A stretch of 64,000 nt of DNA from Thermoproteota archaeon. GTDB lineage: Archaea; Korarchaeota; JAOZGF01; JAOZFZ01. How positions within the stretch are numbered: position 1 is the first letter of the stretch; each line of letters begins with the position of its first letter. A program made the translations under genes and the position numbers. The stretch covers positions 85,923-149,922 of the forward strand of contig JAOZFT010000035.1 of the NCBI GenBank assembly GCA_027492035.1, given 5' to 3'. Below the pieces are notes generated by a model, which was not told where the DNA came from, did not search any database, and was given only the letters and a program-made list of their open reading frames with translations. Positions 9,122 through 18,549 of this stretch are shown piece after piece.

Positions 9122-9745
9122 TTACAATGTTTCTTGGACGAACGAGTTCTCTTTCGGCAAAATCTCTTTTTTATAAAGGGTTAAGCAAGAATTGCAGCAG
9201 AAGTATAGTTCTCTGTCATCAACAACCAATTTAAGAGGTTCTTCCTTTATTTCCTTCCCGCAATATGTACATGAAACTTTAACTCCGAATCCTGGCCTTA
9301 ATTTCGGCCCGTAATCCTCTTTAAGTGTTTTAACAACCACAAATGTGTTAACAGTCTCAATTCCTTCTATTTTACTCAATTTATTCCTCAAAAACTCTTG
9401 GTAACCGGAGAAACTAGGTGTTGAAACTTTGAGGATTAAATCGAAAGATCCACTAGTCATATATAAACCGGTAACGTCCTCTATTCTGAGAATATCCTTA
9501 ATAGCTTTGTTCATTAATGACACCTTTGTTTTTAACCCTATAAAGAAAGTTAATCCACCAATAAGTTTTTCAGGGTCTATTTCTACCGTGAAACCTTTAA
9601 TTACACCGAGAGATCTCAATTTTCTAACCCTATTCTTTACAGTAGGTAAGCTGACACCTGTCTTTTCAGCGATTTTTGAGAAACTCATCCTGGCATCTTT
9701 CTGTAAGAGAATCATTATCTCTATATCTAAATTATCAAGTATCAA
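9122..9745 (-). CDS. Lrp/AsnC regulator with C-terminal TRASH domain (copper sensor)
   Basis: Residues 1-60 form the Lrp winged helix (LDIEIMILLQKDARMSFSKI), residues 65-145 a RAM effector domain, and residues about 160-205 a TRASH metal-binding domain with CTYCGKEI and FCCNSC cysteines. The same architecture occurs in archaeal copper regulators such as CopR/CopT of Sulfolobus. It is transcribed away from the CopA gene, and CopA ends in a related metal domain. Inference: it senses copper in the cytoplasm and regulates the divergent copA promoter. Confidence 0.88.
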   Translation of the reverse strand: MILDNLDIEIMILLQKDARMSFSKIAEKTGVSLPTVKNRVRKLRSLGVIKGFTVEIDPEKLIGGLTFFIGLKTKVSLMNKAIKDILRIEDVTGLYMTSGSFDLILKVSTPSFSGYQEFLRNKLSKIEGIETVNTFVVVKTLKEDYGPKLRPGFGVKVSCTYCGKEIKEEPLKLVVDDRELYFCCNSCLTLYKKEILPKENSFVQETL

Positions 9746-9818
9746 AACGGCTTCAACTCCTCATGAGGGAAAAGCTGGAAAAGACAAAATAAGTTCCTTA
9801 TATATCTCTCTTTCGTTA

Positions 9819-9846
9819 TTGAAAAAAAGTTCCCCTTTTTTTTCAA
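9819..9846. promoter_or_regulatory. Inverted repeat in the regulator-copA divergent promoter
   Basis: TTGAAAAAAAG at 9819-9829 is mirrored by CTTTTTTTTCAA at 9835-9846 with a 5-base spacer and one unmatched base. It lies between the likely TATA box of the regulator (around 9797-9806, minus strand) and that of copA. It is a candidate binding site for the Lrp-TRASH regulator. Confidence 0.4.
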
Positions 9847-9872
9847 AAAAATAAATTTTTCTACTTCGGAAA

Positions 9873-9884
9873 ATTATATAAAAA
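9873..9884 (+). promoter_or_regulatory. TATA box of copA
   Basis: The segment ATTATATAAAAA is a good archaeal TATA box. With the usual spacing, transcription would begin near 9905, giving a leader of about 90 bases before the ATG at 9995. Confidence 0.5.
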
Positions 9885-9994
9885 AGGTTTTTTTCTCCTT
9901 TATTCTTCAGAAACTGAAAAGGAAGATTTTTAATCAGTAAAACACCTGTAGTAACTGGCGTAAAAGTAAACAAGGAATACTTAGAGGTAAAAAG

Positions 9995-12610
9995 ATGACA
10001 GAAAATCGTAAGAAAAATTTTGAACTCAAAATATCTGACATGTTTTCTGAAGCTCATGCTTTAGAAATTAAGAATACCTTACTCAGCCTAAATGGGGTTA
10101 TCGACGCAAAAGTTAGTTTCAAAAATGGGACTGTTAAGGTGAAATATGACCCTACAAAATTAAAAATTGCTGACATAGAAAAAGCAGTAAAAAATGCTGG
10201 TTATAAAGTAATCAAAGAAGTTACTTTGAAAATTGGAGGAATGACTTGTGCCAGTTGTGTGAGGACAATTGAGAACTCCCTTAAAAAATTAGATGGCACC
10301 TTAAGTGTTAATGTTAACCTTAACGCTGAAGAAGCACATGTTGTTTATAACCCGGAAAAAACCACAGTAAAAAATATGAAGAAAGCTGTTGAGGAGACAG
10401 GTTACCACTACCTAGGGGTTAAGGGAGAAATAGAAAATTTAGAGGGAAAAGTAAAGAAAAGAAACTTAAGAGATAAACGCAGCAAATTTCTTGTAGGTTT
10501 TGTTGTAGGCATTCCCTTAATGCTTCTCAAATATGTTCCAATTAACACTTCCTCTCTACTATCCTACTCAACATTAGCTGTTTCATTTCCAGCCTTTATT
10601 TATATAAGTTACCCCATTTTCGCTGCTGCATATCGTTCCATTAAGAATATGAACCTTAACATGGATGTTATGTACTCCATGGGGATAGGCGTAGCCTTTA
10701 CCTCCAGTATCTTAAGCACCTTTAACATACTTTCTAAAGAATTTTCATTTTACGATACAGCAATTCTTCTCGCTGCATTCCTTACAGTTGGGCGATATTT
10801 GGAAGAAAAGGCAAAGGGGAAAACTTCAGATGCAATAAAGAAACTAATTAATTTGCAGCCACAGAAAGCCATTGTACTACGTAACAGTAACGAAATCGAA
10901 ATACCTGTAAAAAATGTTCAAATAAACGACATAATTCTAGTGAAACCGGGAGGAAAAATACCTGTAGACGGTGAAGTTATTGAAGGCGAAAGCTATGTAG
11001 ATGAATCAATGATTACAGGGGAACCTGTCCCTGTTTTGAAAAGGGAAGGGGACGAAGTTATTGGTGGAACCATCAACAAGAACAGCACAATTAAATTTAA
11101 AGCGACAAAAGTAGGGAGGGAGACTTTACTCTCACAAATCATAAAACTAGTTGAAGAAGCCCAAAGTTCGAAACCACCTATTCAAAGGATTGCGGATAAA
11201 GCAGTAAGGTATTTTATCCCTGTAGTGTTAACAGTTGCAATTTCTTCCTTCATTGGCTGGTACTTAATTTTACATAGCACCTTGCTTTTTGCTTTGACCT
11301 GTATGATTTCAATACTTGTAGTGGCATGTCCTTGCGCTCTTGGACTTGCTACACCTACAGCTGTCACTGTAGGTATTGGACGTGGAGCAGAGCTGGGTGT
11401 CCTTATTAAACAGGGTGAAGCTCTTGAAAGATGCGAGAAACTGACAACTGTGGTATTTGACAAAACCGGAACCCTCACAAAAGGTAAACCTGAAGTTACA
11501 GATTTAGTGAGTGTAGGAATTAATGAAAAGAAACTATTGAAGTTAGTGGCTAGTGTTGAAAAAAGTTCTCAGCACCCGTTAGCTGAAGCTATTGTGAAAA
11601 AAGCTCAGGAAGAAGGTTTAAAGCTTGAAGAAAGTGAAAACTTTGACACATTTGAAGGAAAAGGGGTAACAGCAAAAATAAATGGGAAAGAAGTCCTTGT
11701 GGGAAGTAAAAAGTTCTTAAAGGAAAGGAATATCCCCTGCCCTGAAGAAATTGAAGAAAAATTGTTTCAACTTGAAAATGAAGGAAAAACAGTGATTTTA
11801 GTTTCGTTAAGTGGCAAAATCTGCGGTGCAATAGCTGTTACTGACAGATTAAGAGAAAAAGCCAAGGAGGCAATAAAAGAACTTAAGAAAATGAAACTTG
11901 ATGTTGTTATGATTACGGGTGACAACGCCAGAACTGCCTACACCATTGCTAAACAAATAGGGATCAAAAAGGTATTAGCAGAGGTCCTGCCGCAAGATAA
12001 AGTCAAGGAAATAAAGAAACTTCAAGAAAAAGGGGAAGTAGTGGCTTTTGTAGGTGACGGAATAAATGATGCCCCTGCACTTGCAAGTGCAGATGTAGGT
12101 ATTGCAATAGGTAGTGGTACAGACGTAGCAATTGAAACAGGTGAAATAATACTTGTAAAGGATAACCTTTTAGATGTTGTTGCAGCGCTGCAGCTAAGTA
12201 AGAAAGTAATGTCAAGGATAAAACAAAACCTGTTCTGGGCTTTCGCGTACAACGCTGCCTTGATTCCTATGGCAGCCGGGATACTACATCCCCTCTTAAA
12301 AGTTGATTTTAGGCCTGAATTCGCAGGACTTGCAATGGCAATGAGCTCTGTAACAGTTGTAACACTTTCTCTTCTGCTACGGAAATATGTACCACCTATA
12401 AAGAAAAATTTTGGAACCGTGAAAAAACATGTGAAGGAGGCGAGAAAAATGGTTGTGGACCCTGTTTGTAAAATGGTTGTAGATGAAGAAACAGCAAGAT
12501 TTAGAAGTGAATATAGAGGTAAGACGTACTACTTCTGCAGCTTAAGTTGTAAGGAAGCATTTGATGAAAACCCTGAAAAATATGTTGGCAAGGTTCTTTC
12601 GCACAAGTGA
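9995..12610 (+). CDS. copA: Copper-exporting P-type ATPase with C-terminal YHS/TRASH domain
   Basis: The 871-residue P1B-type ATPase pumps Cu+ out of the cytoplasm. It has two N-terminal HMA domains (about residues 9-75 and 76-145), a transmembrane CPC motif at 445-447, the phosphorylated DKTGT aspartate (D489), the SSQHP nucleotide-binding motif and [10 protein letters not shown]. Only the second HMA domain has the CASC copper site; the first has DMFSEAHA in its place and cannot bind copper in the normal way. Residues about 828-868 add a YHS/TRASH-like domain (VDPVCKM, then FCSLSC). Start ATG 9995 follows GAGGT. It is paired with the divergent Lrp-TRASH regulator. Confidence 0.95.
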   Translation: MTENRKKNFELKISDMFSEAHALEIKNTLLSLNGVIDAKVSFKNGTVKVKYDPTKLKIADIEKAVKNAGYKVIKEVTLKIGGMTCASCVRTIENSLKKLDGTLSVNVNLNAEEAHVVYNPEKTTVKNMKKAVEETGYHYLGVKGEIENLEGKVKKRNLRDKRSKFLVGFVVGIPLMLLKYVPINTSSLLSYSTLAVSFPAFIYISYPIFAAAYRSIKNMNLNMDVMYSMGIGVAFTSSILSTFNILSKEFSFYDTAILLAAFLTVGRYLEEKAKGKTSDAIKKLINLQPQKAIVLRNSNEIEIPVKNVQINDIILVKPGGKIPVDGEVIEGESYVDESMITGEPVPVLKREGDEVIGGTINKNSTIKFKATKVGRETLLSQIIKLVEEAQSSKPPIQRIADKAVRYFIPVVLTVAISSFIGWYLILHSTLLFALTCMISILVVACPCALGLATPTAVTVGIGRGAELGVLIKQGEALERCEKLTTVVFDKTGTLTKGKPEVTDLVSVGINEKKLLKLVASVEKSSQHPLAEAIVKKAQEEGLKLEESENFDTFEGKGVTAKINGKEVLVGSKKFLKERNIPCPEEIEEKLFQLENEGKTVILVSLSGKICGAIAVTDRLREKAKEAIKELKKMKLDVVMITGDNARTAYTIAKQIGIKKVLAEVLPQDKVKEIKKLQEKGEVVAFVGDGINDAPALASADVGIAIGSGTDVAIETGEIILVKDNLLDVVAALQLSKKVMSRIKQNLFWAFAYNAALIPMAAGILHPLLKVDFRPEFAGLAMAMSSVTVVTLSLLLRKYVPPIKKNFGTVKKHVKEARKMVVDPVCKMVVDEETARFRSEYRGKTYYFCSLSCKEAFDENPEKYVGKVLSHK

Positions 12611-12906
12611 TGTAGAAAAGGAAATTAACAGCAGTAAATAACCTTTAACTCTTAAATTTTTTAGAATCGTTAAAATATTAACCCAGCGACTGGTATCTCT
12701 AGCTCCCAGCTTTATACACATTAAATACTTTTTATCTCCTCCTTAAGCATCATCCGTTTCATGTCCACTGAATTAACAAAATGGATGGTTGAAGGTTTAG
12801 GGAAAGAATAGATGATTCATTCATAACCTTTTTAGATAATGCAGTAAAGAAACTTAAGTTGTTAAAGACCAGTTAAAACTTGTTAAGGGAAGGAGGTGGA
12901 AATTAA

Positions 12907-13056
12907 ATGATGGCTATTCGTGCAGGCTTGGTTATACTGAATTTAATTGTTAAAGGTGTACTTGGAGCAATAATGGTTGTAGCTGCTGTGTTTTTCCTTT
13001 GGAAATTGAGTAAACTTGTTGATGCATACACAGCAAAACTTAAAGAGAAACCTTAA
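12907..13056 (+). CDS. Small single-span membrane protein, 49 residues
   Basis: This short gene has a strong ribosome-binding site, AAGGAGGTGG at about 12889-12898, before ATG 12907. The product has one hydrophobic helix (about residues 7-32, LVILNLIVKGVLGAIMVVAA) and a basic, polar tail ending in KLKEKP. I do not recognise a family. It sits 300 bases after copA on the same strand and may be linked with copper handling, but that is only positional inference. A frameshifted short frame lies just upstream (12761-12876). Confidence 0.6.
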   Translation: MMAIRAGLVILNLIVKGVLGAIMVVAAVFFLWKLSKLVDAYTAKLKEKP

Positions 13057-13164
13057 CAGAATTATTTAACAATCTCAGGGAAAAATTCCTCTAAACTCAG
13101 AGAAAAAAGGACCTTTACCACACCTTTTTTCGGAGACTTAAAAAGTCCTTGTTAAAGCAAAGGG

Positions 13165-14895
13165 TTAACCCCCATGTTTATTTTTCATTTCAGGTTCGAC
13201 TTTAAAATTCACTTTAAATTCTTTTATGCCATGTTTCTCTAGAAGCCCTCTAAACTCCTCTAAACTTTTGAAAGGTCTCATTTTCATTATTTCAAGTACT
13301 ATGGTCTTGTTAAAACCTGGTATAAGTTTTAAAACAGACTTATCAGCACTATTTACTTCTATTTCATAAGGTACAGCTTTCACTGACCTATGCCTATGTT
13401 TTGAAACAACTACATCCAGAAAAATCCTAAGTTTTAAAGGGATTGGGACCTTAACCAAGAGAGGATACGTTCCAAACTGTCTCGCCCATGTATAATGATC
13501 AACAATTTTTTCAGTAAAAACATTTCTAAGCCGAGTTCCCTCCGGTACAACTTTTTTAAGCATAGGAATATCTATTTCAGTCCTGATTCTGCCTCTCCAA
13601 TACCGAAAAAGTCTCTTATGTCTGTATACATTTTTTAAACCGAATTTCTCCATTCTAGTACCTTTAAAAACCATAACCTGCCTAATATTTATCCTCCTTA
13701 AAAGAAGCCCTTCATCAAGTATTCTTTTCAGGTAGGTGTAATTCTCCCTGAAAGTTTTCTTTGTTTCCCCCATAAGGCCATGTAAAATATTTACTCCAGG
13801 AAGAAGGGAAGGGAGGCCATTCCACCCCCTCCTTTTCCCAATATTGTTCACCACTTTAATAGCTTCCAAAGCTTCATCAGGAAAAACTTTGAGGTTATTC
13901 CTTTTAACCACGTCCTCGTCAAAACTTTCAACACCAAATGCAGCTACATCTCCAGATGTTCCGTACTCCACGATTATTTTCAAAATTTCAATGCTTTCCT
14001 TTCTCCAATGCACTATTGTTCCTGGGTTTACGTTATCCATGTGAAGCACTTCAAGTGTAGGTGCTACTTTCTTCACCCCACTATAAAGTTTTTTTATGGC
14101 TTCAACGTTGGGTTTGGGAAACTCTTCATCTCCAACTTTGTCAGCTTTATAAGTTAACAAGTCAGCCTGGCATCCTATCCTGAAAAATTTCACTCCACAA
14201 TTATGCAGTGTCTCAATTTCCTTGATTATACTGTCCAAGCTTCTAAACTGCGGTTTGCCATATAAAGGCGTTGTACAGAAAGAGCATCCTCCAACAACAT
14301 ATCTTGGACATCCTCTATAGGTTTCTATCTCAACCATTATGAAAGGGTAAAGTGGATGTTGCTTGACTATCTGGGCTCCTGCTGCAGGAATTCCCCCAAG
14401 ATTTTCCCTGTTTATCTTTGCGTTAGAATCTGCGTTTTCTAAGCCTTCCTTCAAAAGTTGAGGAATATATGCTTCAAGATCCCCCTCAACCACTGCATCA
14501 AAACTTCCAGCATAATCCTCCACTCTTACCCCAACCTTTCCTCCTTCACTTGCTGTACCGAACTTCACTGCAGGTCCACCTATGACTTTCAAAGGTTTAT
14601 CTAACAAATTTGCGATGGAAACAAGTTCCTCCAGTGTCGCAGGTGACCCTGCTAAATATTTCCCGGGTACAACAGTCCCCCCAATGAACACAACAAGGTC
14701 TGCTTTGGAAGCTAGTTTCAGAAACTTATCCCTCTTTTTCCTAATTTCGTCAATAGTGAAATAAGAAACTTCTCTCTCCCCACAGCTATAAAGAGCTCCT
14801 GCAACATATCTGGGATAGGGTGAAATATAAGGCGGAACCCCTAAACATGAGGGTTCATCCACGTATCCATCCAGTATTATGGTTTTCAACTCCAA
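13165..14895 (-). CDS. Radical SAM protein with N-terminal B12-binding-like domain and HhH tail
   Basis: This 576-residue protein belongs to an archaeal radical SAM family found in methanogens (MJ1487-like). Residues 1-165 resemble a B12-binding fold. The radical SAM cluster cysteines are C196, C204 and C207 in RGCPRYVVGGCSFC, a CX7CX2C spacing rather than the usual CX3CX2C. A helix-hairpin-helix segment follows near residue 540 (VLKLIPGFNKTIVLEI). The reaction is unknown; the HhH tail suggests nucleic-acid contact. The gene is single, with its end facing the small membrane-protein gene. Confidence 0.83.
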   Translation of the reverse strand: MELKTIILDGYVDEPSCLGVPPYISPYPRYVAGALYSCGEREVSYFTIDEIRKKRDKFLKLASKADLVVFIGGTVVPGKYLAGSPATLEELVSIANLLDKPLKVIGGPAVKFGTASEGGKVGVRVEDYAGSFDAVVEGDLEAYIPQLLKEGLENADSNAKINRENLGGIPAAGAQIVKQHPLYPFIMVEIETYRGCPRYVVGGCSFCTTPLYGKPQFRSLDSIIKEIETLHNCGVKFFRIGCQADLLTYKADKVGDEEFPKPNVEAIKKLYSGVKKVAPTLEVLHMDNVNPGTIVHWRKESIEILKIIVEYGTSGDVAAFGVESFDEDVVKRNNLKVFPDEALEAIKVVNNIGKRRGWNGLPSLLPGVNILHGLMGETKKTFRENYTYLKRILDEGLLLRRINIRQVMVFKGTRMEKFGLKNVYRHKRLFRYWRGRIRTEIDIPMLKKVVPEGTRLRNVFTEKIVDHYTWARQFGTYPLLVKVPIPLKLRIFLDVVVSKHRHRSVKAVPYEIEVNSADKSVLKLIPGFNKTIVLEIMKMRPFKSLEEFRGLLEKHGIKEFKVNFKVEPEMKNKHGG

Positions 14896-15155
14896 GTCCT
14901 TACTCCAAAGATTTCAGAGAAGCAACTTACTTTTACTCCTAAAGAACTAGACTTTGTTAAAAAATATAATACTTCTACTGTGTAATCAAGGAAAGGAGTG
15001 CGCTATCCTCAATCTGTCATGTATTTCTCCATTTCTTTTCCAGGTTTTCAGAAATAAAAAGTTTCACCTTCAATTTTTTGAGGTAAGTAAAAAGGAGTTA
15101 ACCAGTGACGTCCCTAACTCTTCTCCCTCTTCTTTCGCTAACGCAACGATTTTCA

Positions 15156-16019
15156 TTACAAAGTTTTCTCTTTAATTACCCTAATCTGTTTCACTATACA
15201 TTTGCATTTTCTTCTTTTTGTTGAGAAAATGTAAGAAAGAAAGTATGTAAATACTGCTATTATTCCTGTTATGGCGCTTGCTGAAACATTTAAATAAATA
15301 GAGGCAATTAAACCTGTTAATCCAGAAGTTAAGGCGAAAAGCTCAGCTAAAATTACAGCTTTTTCGAAACTGTGGGAGAACTCATAAGCTGAAGCTGCAG
15401 GTGCTACAAGTAAAATAATTGTCAATATTGACCCTACAACTTTCAAAGAAATAACTGTTACAATAGCTACAATCATAGTTAACGTGTAACGTAACAGGTC
15501 TGTTCTTAAACCCATAGCTTCGGCTGTTTCTTCATCGAAAACTATGAATTTAAACCCTTTAAAGAGAAGAGTTATTAAGAGAAGCGTAGTAAAGGTTAAA
15601 GTCAACAAAATATTTATTTCATCAATTGTTACACTTAAAACATCCCCTATAATGTACTGCCAAGCTGAAACTGAGTAAGTTGAGGTTAAGGAAAGAAATA
15701 AAACAGCTAATGCAGTAGATAAACCAAAAACTAAACCAAGCATAACATCCATTCTTCCCTCCTCCTTCTTCCCAATATATGATATCAGGAAAGAGAAAAG
15801 TATACTCAAAATAAAAGCTCCTAACAATGGGTTTATCTTTAAAAGTAAAGCTAAAATGGCTCCTGCTAAAGATGAGTGGGCGACAGCTGCTCCCATTGTT
15901 GACATTTTCTTCTGAACCACAAAAACCCCAACTGCTGAAGTTGTTAAGCTTGTAAGTAAAGTAGCAATCAAGGCATTAATTAAAAAAGAATAAAGGAAAA
16001 AATTAAACGTGCCCATCAC
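15156..16019 (-). CDS. Metal ABC transporter permease (ZnuB/MntB type)
   Basis: The 287-residue protein is a multi-span permease of the ABC-3 family, with the hallmark VGAAVAHSSLAGA-type loop (MGAAVAHSSLAGAIL), and about eight hydrophobic segments. It should import Zn, Mn or Fe with the ATPase encoded just upstream, whose stop overlaps its start by four bases. It ends in a short basic, cysteine-containing tail (RRKCKCIVKQ) that is unusual for the family. Confidence 0.9.
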   Translation of the reverse strand: MMGTFNFFLYSFLINALIATLLTSLTTSAVGVFVVQKKMSTMGAAVAHSSLAGAILALLLKINPLLGAFILSILFSFLISYIGKKEEGRMDVMLGLVFGLSTALAVLFLSLTSTYSVSAWQYIIGDVLSVTIDEINILLTLTFTTLLLITLLFKGFKFIVFDEETAEAMGLRTDLLRYTLTMIVAIVTVISLKVVGSILTIILLVAPAASAYEFSHSFEKAVILAELFALTSGLTGLIASIYLNVSASAITGIIAVFTYFLSYIFSTKRRKCKCIVKQIRVIKEKTL

Positions 16020-16780
16020 CCTTCAACAATTACTTTCTCCTTTTCCAAACGTAAAATTTTCATTTCCCTCATAAATGTTTTAGTTAATGTTTCTTCATTC
16101 AGTACCTTCTGAGGAGGACCAGCTGCAACCACTTTCCTGTTTAATAAAATAACTTCGTCTGAAAGTTTAAGAGATGGGTTTAAATTATGAGTCACTATAA
16201 CTACAGTTACTCCTTCACTAACTAAATTTTTTAGAGCCTGCAGTATTCTTCCCTCAGATGCTATATCCACTCCCGCTAAGGGTTCATCCAGCAAAAGAAT
16301 TTCAGGTTGAGAAGCTATCGCTCTAGCTATTAAAACTCTTTGCTGCTGCCCACCTGACAAGTGAGAAAATGGTTTATCCCAGAAATTATCCATATCAACA
16401 AGTTTTAAAGCCTCCCTTGCTTTCTCAACATCCTCCTTAGTAAAGAAGGCTATCGGTTTCTTTTTCGGAAGCCTACCCATTAACACTACATCTTTAACCA
16501 GCACCAGCGCTGCAGGATCTATTCTTTCCCTTTGAGGGACGTAACCTATTCTTCTGCGAAGTTTTAAAGCCTTCTTGGAAGGATCCAAACCTAAAACCTC
16601 CACTTTGCCAACAAAAGGCTTAATTAAACCCAATAAAACCCTGAGAAGTGTTGTTTTTCCTGCTCCATTAGGGCCTATCACGGAAAGGAACAAAGGCTTC
16701 TTAATACTCCATGTAACATCTTCTAACGCTATAAAAGGCCCATATGCCACATAAACGTTTTCAACTTTAACTATGTTCAT
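16016..16780 (-). CDS. Metal ABC transporter ATP-binding protein (ZnuC type)
   Basis: The 254-residue ATPase has Walker A GPNGAGKTT (residues 36-44), the Q-loop VPQRERID, signature LSGGQQQR and Walker B ILLLDEP. The match is to the Zn/Mn/Fe uptake subgroup. It overlaps the upstream regulator gene by four bases and the downstream permease gene by four bases, giving a dtxR-znuC-znuB operon. The binding protein gene is divergent at 17341. Confidence 0.92.
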   Translation of the reverse strand: MNIVKVENVYVAYGPFIALEDVTWSIKKPLFLSVIGPNGAGKTTLLRVLLGLIKPFVGKVEVLGLDPSKKALKLRRRIGYVPQRERIDPAALVLVKDVVLMGRLPKKKPIAFFTKEDVEKAREALKLVDMDNFWDKPFSHLSGGQQQRVLIARAIASQPEILLLDEPLAGVDIASEGRILQALKNLVSEGVTVVIVTHNLNPSLKLSDEVILLNRKVVAAGPPQKVLNEETLTKTFMREMKILRLEKEKVIVEG

Positions 16781-17223
16781 TTATTCCCTCTCCTTAAAGG
16801 AGGAATAGGTTTCCCATGGGGGCAACAAACCGGGTTGCCTAATACGTAATTAATTAACTCCACCACCCTAAAAGAAACATATGAATCAAATTTTTTTGTT
16901 TCGCAACACGCTGTGTCAACATCTAACCCCAGTTTTTCCACAAGTAAAGTTTCAATTAATCTATGCCTTCTAATAATCTTTTCTGCTGAAACAACTCCTT
17001 TTTTAGTCAATTTAACCCCCTTTCTGCCTAAATACTTAACTAAACCCTTACTTTCAAGTTTTTTCAACATTTCAATTGCTGTGGGAGACTTCACATTAAG
17101 CTGTTTAGCTAGTGACGAAAGCGAAACACTACATCTGTTAATTGACGTTTCATATAGTGCCACTAAATAGTCTGCTTCTCTTTCAGTTATTTTTTCAAGT
17201 TGAGCAGTATCTACCTCCATCAT
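16777..17223 (-). CDS. DtxR/MntR-family metal-dependent repressor
   Basis: The 148-residue protein has an N-terminal winged helix (about residues 10-75) and the DtxR dimerisation and metal-binding helices, ending with VCCPHGKPIP. The C-P-H-G-x-P-I-P motif is the conserved metal site of the family. It lacks the SH3-like third domain, so it is of the short MntR class. It is the first gene of the metal-uptake operon and is divergent from znuA. A perfect TTAGGT-ACCTAA operator lies in the intergenic region, arguing that this protein represses metal uptake when metal is plentiful. Confidence 0.88.
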   Translation of the reverse strand: MMEVDTAQLEKITEREADYLVALYETSINRCSVSLSSLAKQLNVKSPTAIEMLKKLESKGLVKYLGRKGVKLTKKGVVSAEKIIRRHRLIETLLVEKLGLDVDTACCETKKFDSYVSFRVVELINYVLGNPVCCPHGKPIPPLRRGNK

Positions 17224-17296
17224 TTCTTTACTAACTCCTCAGTTTCCGTTTTTCAGTATATTCTCTCCCTCTAAAAGGTTTTAAAAGTGGAAGTAA

Positions 17297-17310
17297 TTAT
17301 ATTAAATATA
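17297..17310 (+). promoter_or_regulatory. TATA box of znuA
   Basis: The AT-only stretch ending TATATTAAATATA lies 31-44 bases before the ATG at 17341. A transcription start near 17330 would make the message nearly leaderless. Confidence 0.5.
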
Positions 17311-17312
17311 AA

Positions 17313-17327
17313 TTAGGTATAACCTAA
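17313..17327. promoter_or_regulatory. DtxR-like operator
   Basis: TTAGGTATAACCTAA has perfect six-base arms and matches the TTAGG...CCTAA pattern known for DtxR/IdeR-family operators. It lies immediately downstream of the znuA TATA box and across the expected start of transcription, so bound repressor would block RNA polymerase. The cognate repressor is encoded by the divergent gene. Confidence 0.75.
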
Positions 17328-17340
17328 AAATAAAAATTTA

Positions 17341-18390
17341 ATGTTCCCAAAAACAAGAAGAGGTGTTTCCGGTTACATGAACAAGATTTTTCACTTGTTT
17401 CTCGCTTTAACTTTCTCTTTCCTTTTCTGCCTAAATTTACCCTTTTCACCAGTTCAGGGAATTAGTCAACATAAACCCTTAATTGTTACAACGATTCCTC
17501 CCCTTAAAGCAATAACAAAAGAAATTGTTGATGACCACTTCCAAGTTATAGCTCTTGTTTCCGCAGAAACAGATCCACACCAATACTCGCCAAAACCTTC
17601 AGATATTGAAATCGTTAGGAAAGCTGATGTTTTCATAAGTGTGGGTAAAGAGGAGTTTCTGGGTCAACTTCCCAAAGAAGGTAAACCTGGACAAGTTAGG
17701 CTTTCCTGGAAAGACTGGATAAAGTCAGGTGTTTACATTAAAAATGAAAACCCTCATTACATATGGCTCTACCCTAAAAACGCTGAAAAAATAGCTGAGA
17801 AAATAAAGGATACTTTATCTGAAAAATACCCAAACCTAACAAAAGAGATGGAGATAAATTTTGAGAAGTTTGTCTCTAAACTAAATCAATTAAAGATTCA
17901 AATCAAGGAACTGATTGAAAAAGCAAATGTTGGGAAAGAGCAAGTGGTTTTAGCAGCTCCTCATTTCGAGCCGTTAATGGAATTTATGGGAATTAAAGTT
18001 TTAGACATTGTTATGAAAGGGGAAGGAAAAACTCCAAGTGTGAATGACATCGCTTCAATAGAGAAGGAAATGCTGAAAAAAAACGTTAAATCAATAATTG
18101 CCCTGTACACAATGAAAGAGGGAATTGAAGGAAAAATAAGTCAAAAAATAGCTAAAGATGTAAACGCGACAGTTATTTACCTCTACGGTTTACCCATAAA
18201 CCAAAATGACAGCTACACAGATTTCATCCTCTATGATGCCTCAATCTTAATAGGGAATCTTCAACAAGGACACTGCGTAAAAACAAGTCAGGGACCACCG
18301 GAGTACACCACAACTCTTCTAATTACAATTGTTTTCTTGGTTGTTTCGCTTCTGATTGAAACTTTTGTTCTGTTGAAATTCAGAACCTAA
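17341..18390 (+). CDS. Metal ABC transporter substrate-binding protein (ZnuA type)
   Basis: The 349-residue protein has an N-terminal signal segment (hydrophobic from about residue 16 to 35), the cluster A-I binding-protein motif DPHQYSPKPSD, a second histidine in AAPHFEPL and a long coiled linker helix. A C-terminal hydrophobic helix (about residues 323-345) probably anchors it in the membrane, as is common in archaea. It supplies the divergent znuCB transporter. ATG 17377 (residue 13) is a plausible alternative start that gives a shorter signal peptide. Confidence 0.88.
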   Translation: MFPKTRRGVSGYMNKIFHLFLALTFSFLFCLNLPFSPVQGISQHKPLIVTTIPPLKAITKEIVDDHFQVIALVSAETDPHQYSPKPSDIEIVRKADVFISVGKEEFLGQLPKEGKPGQVRLSWKDWIKSGVYIKNENPHYIWLYPKNAEKIAEKIKDTLSEKYPNLTKEMEINFEKFVSKLNQLKIQIKELIEKANVGKEQVVLAAPHFEPLMEFMGIKVLDIVMKGEGKTPSVNDIASIEKEMLKKNVKSIIALYTMKEGIEGKISQKIAKDVNATVIYLYGLPINQNDSYTDFILYDASILIGNLQQGHCVKTSQGPPEYTTTLLITIVFLVVSLLIETFVLLKFRT

Positions 18391-18549
18391 ATTACCTACT
18401 TCTCCTCATTAAATCTTTCTATACTCCCTTTTTTAGCTAAGTATAAACCATATCTTTAAGAGTATATTTTTTTAAATAAATTAAACGTATGTTTTGGGAA
18501 AATAAATCTATCCTAAATAGGTTTCTTCTATTCTTTTGGTGAATTTCCC

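Noticed and set aside
11182..12252. Several minus-strand frames inside copA
   Set aside because: They lie fully inside the intact ATPase gene and have no family features.
15000..15155. Plus-strand frame between the metal permease and the radical SAM gene
   Set aside because: Weak start, odd composition and overlap with the permease end; no support.
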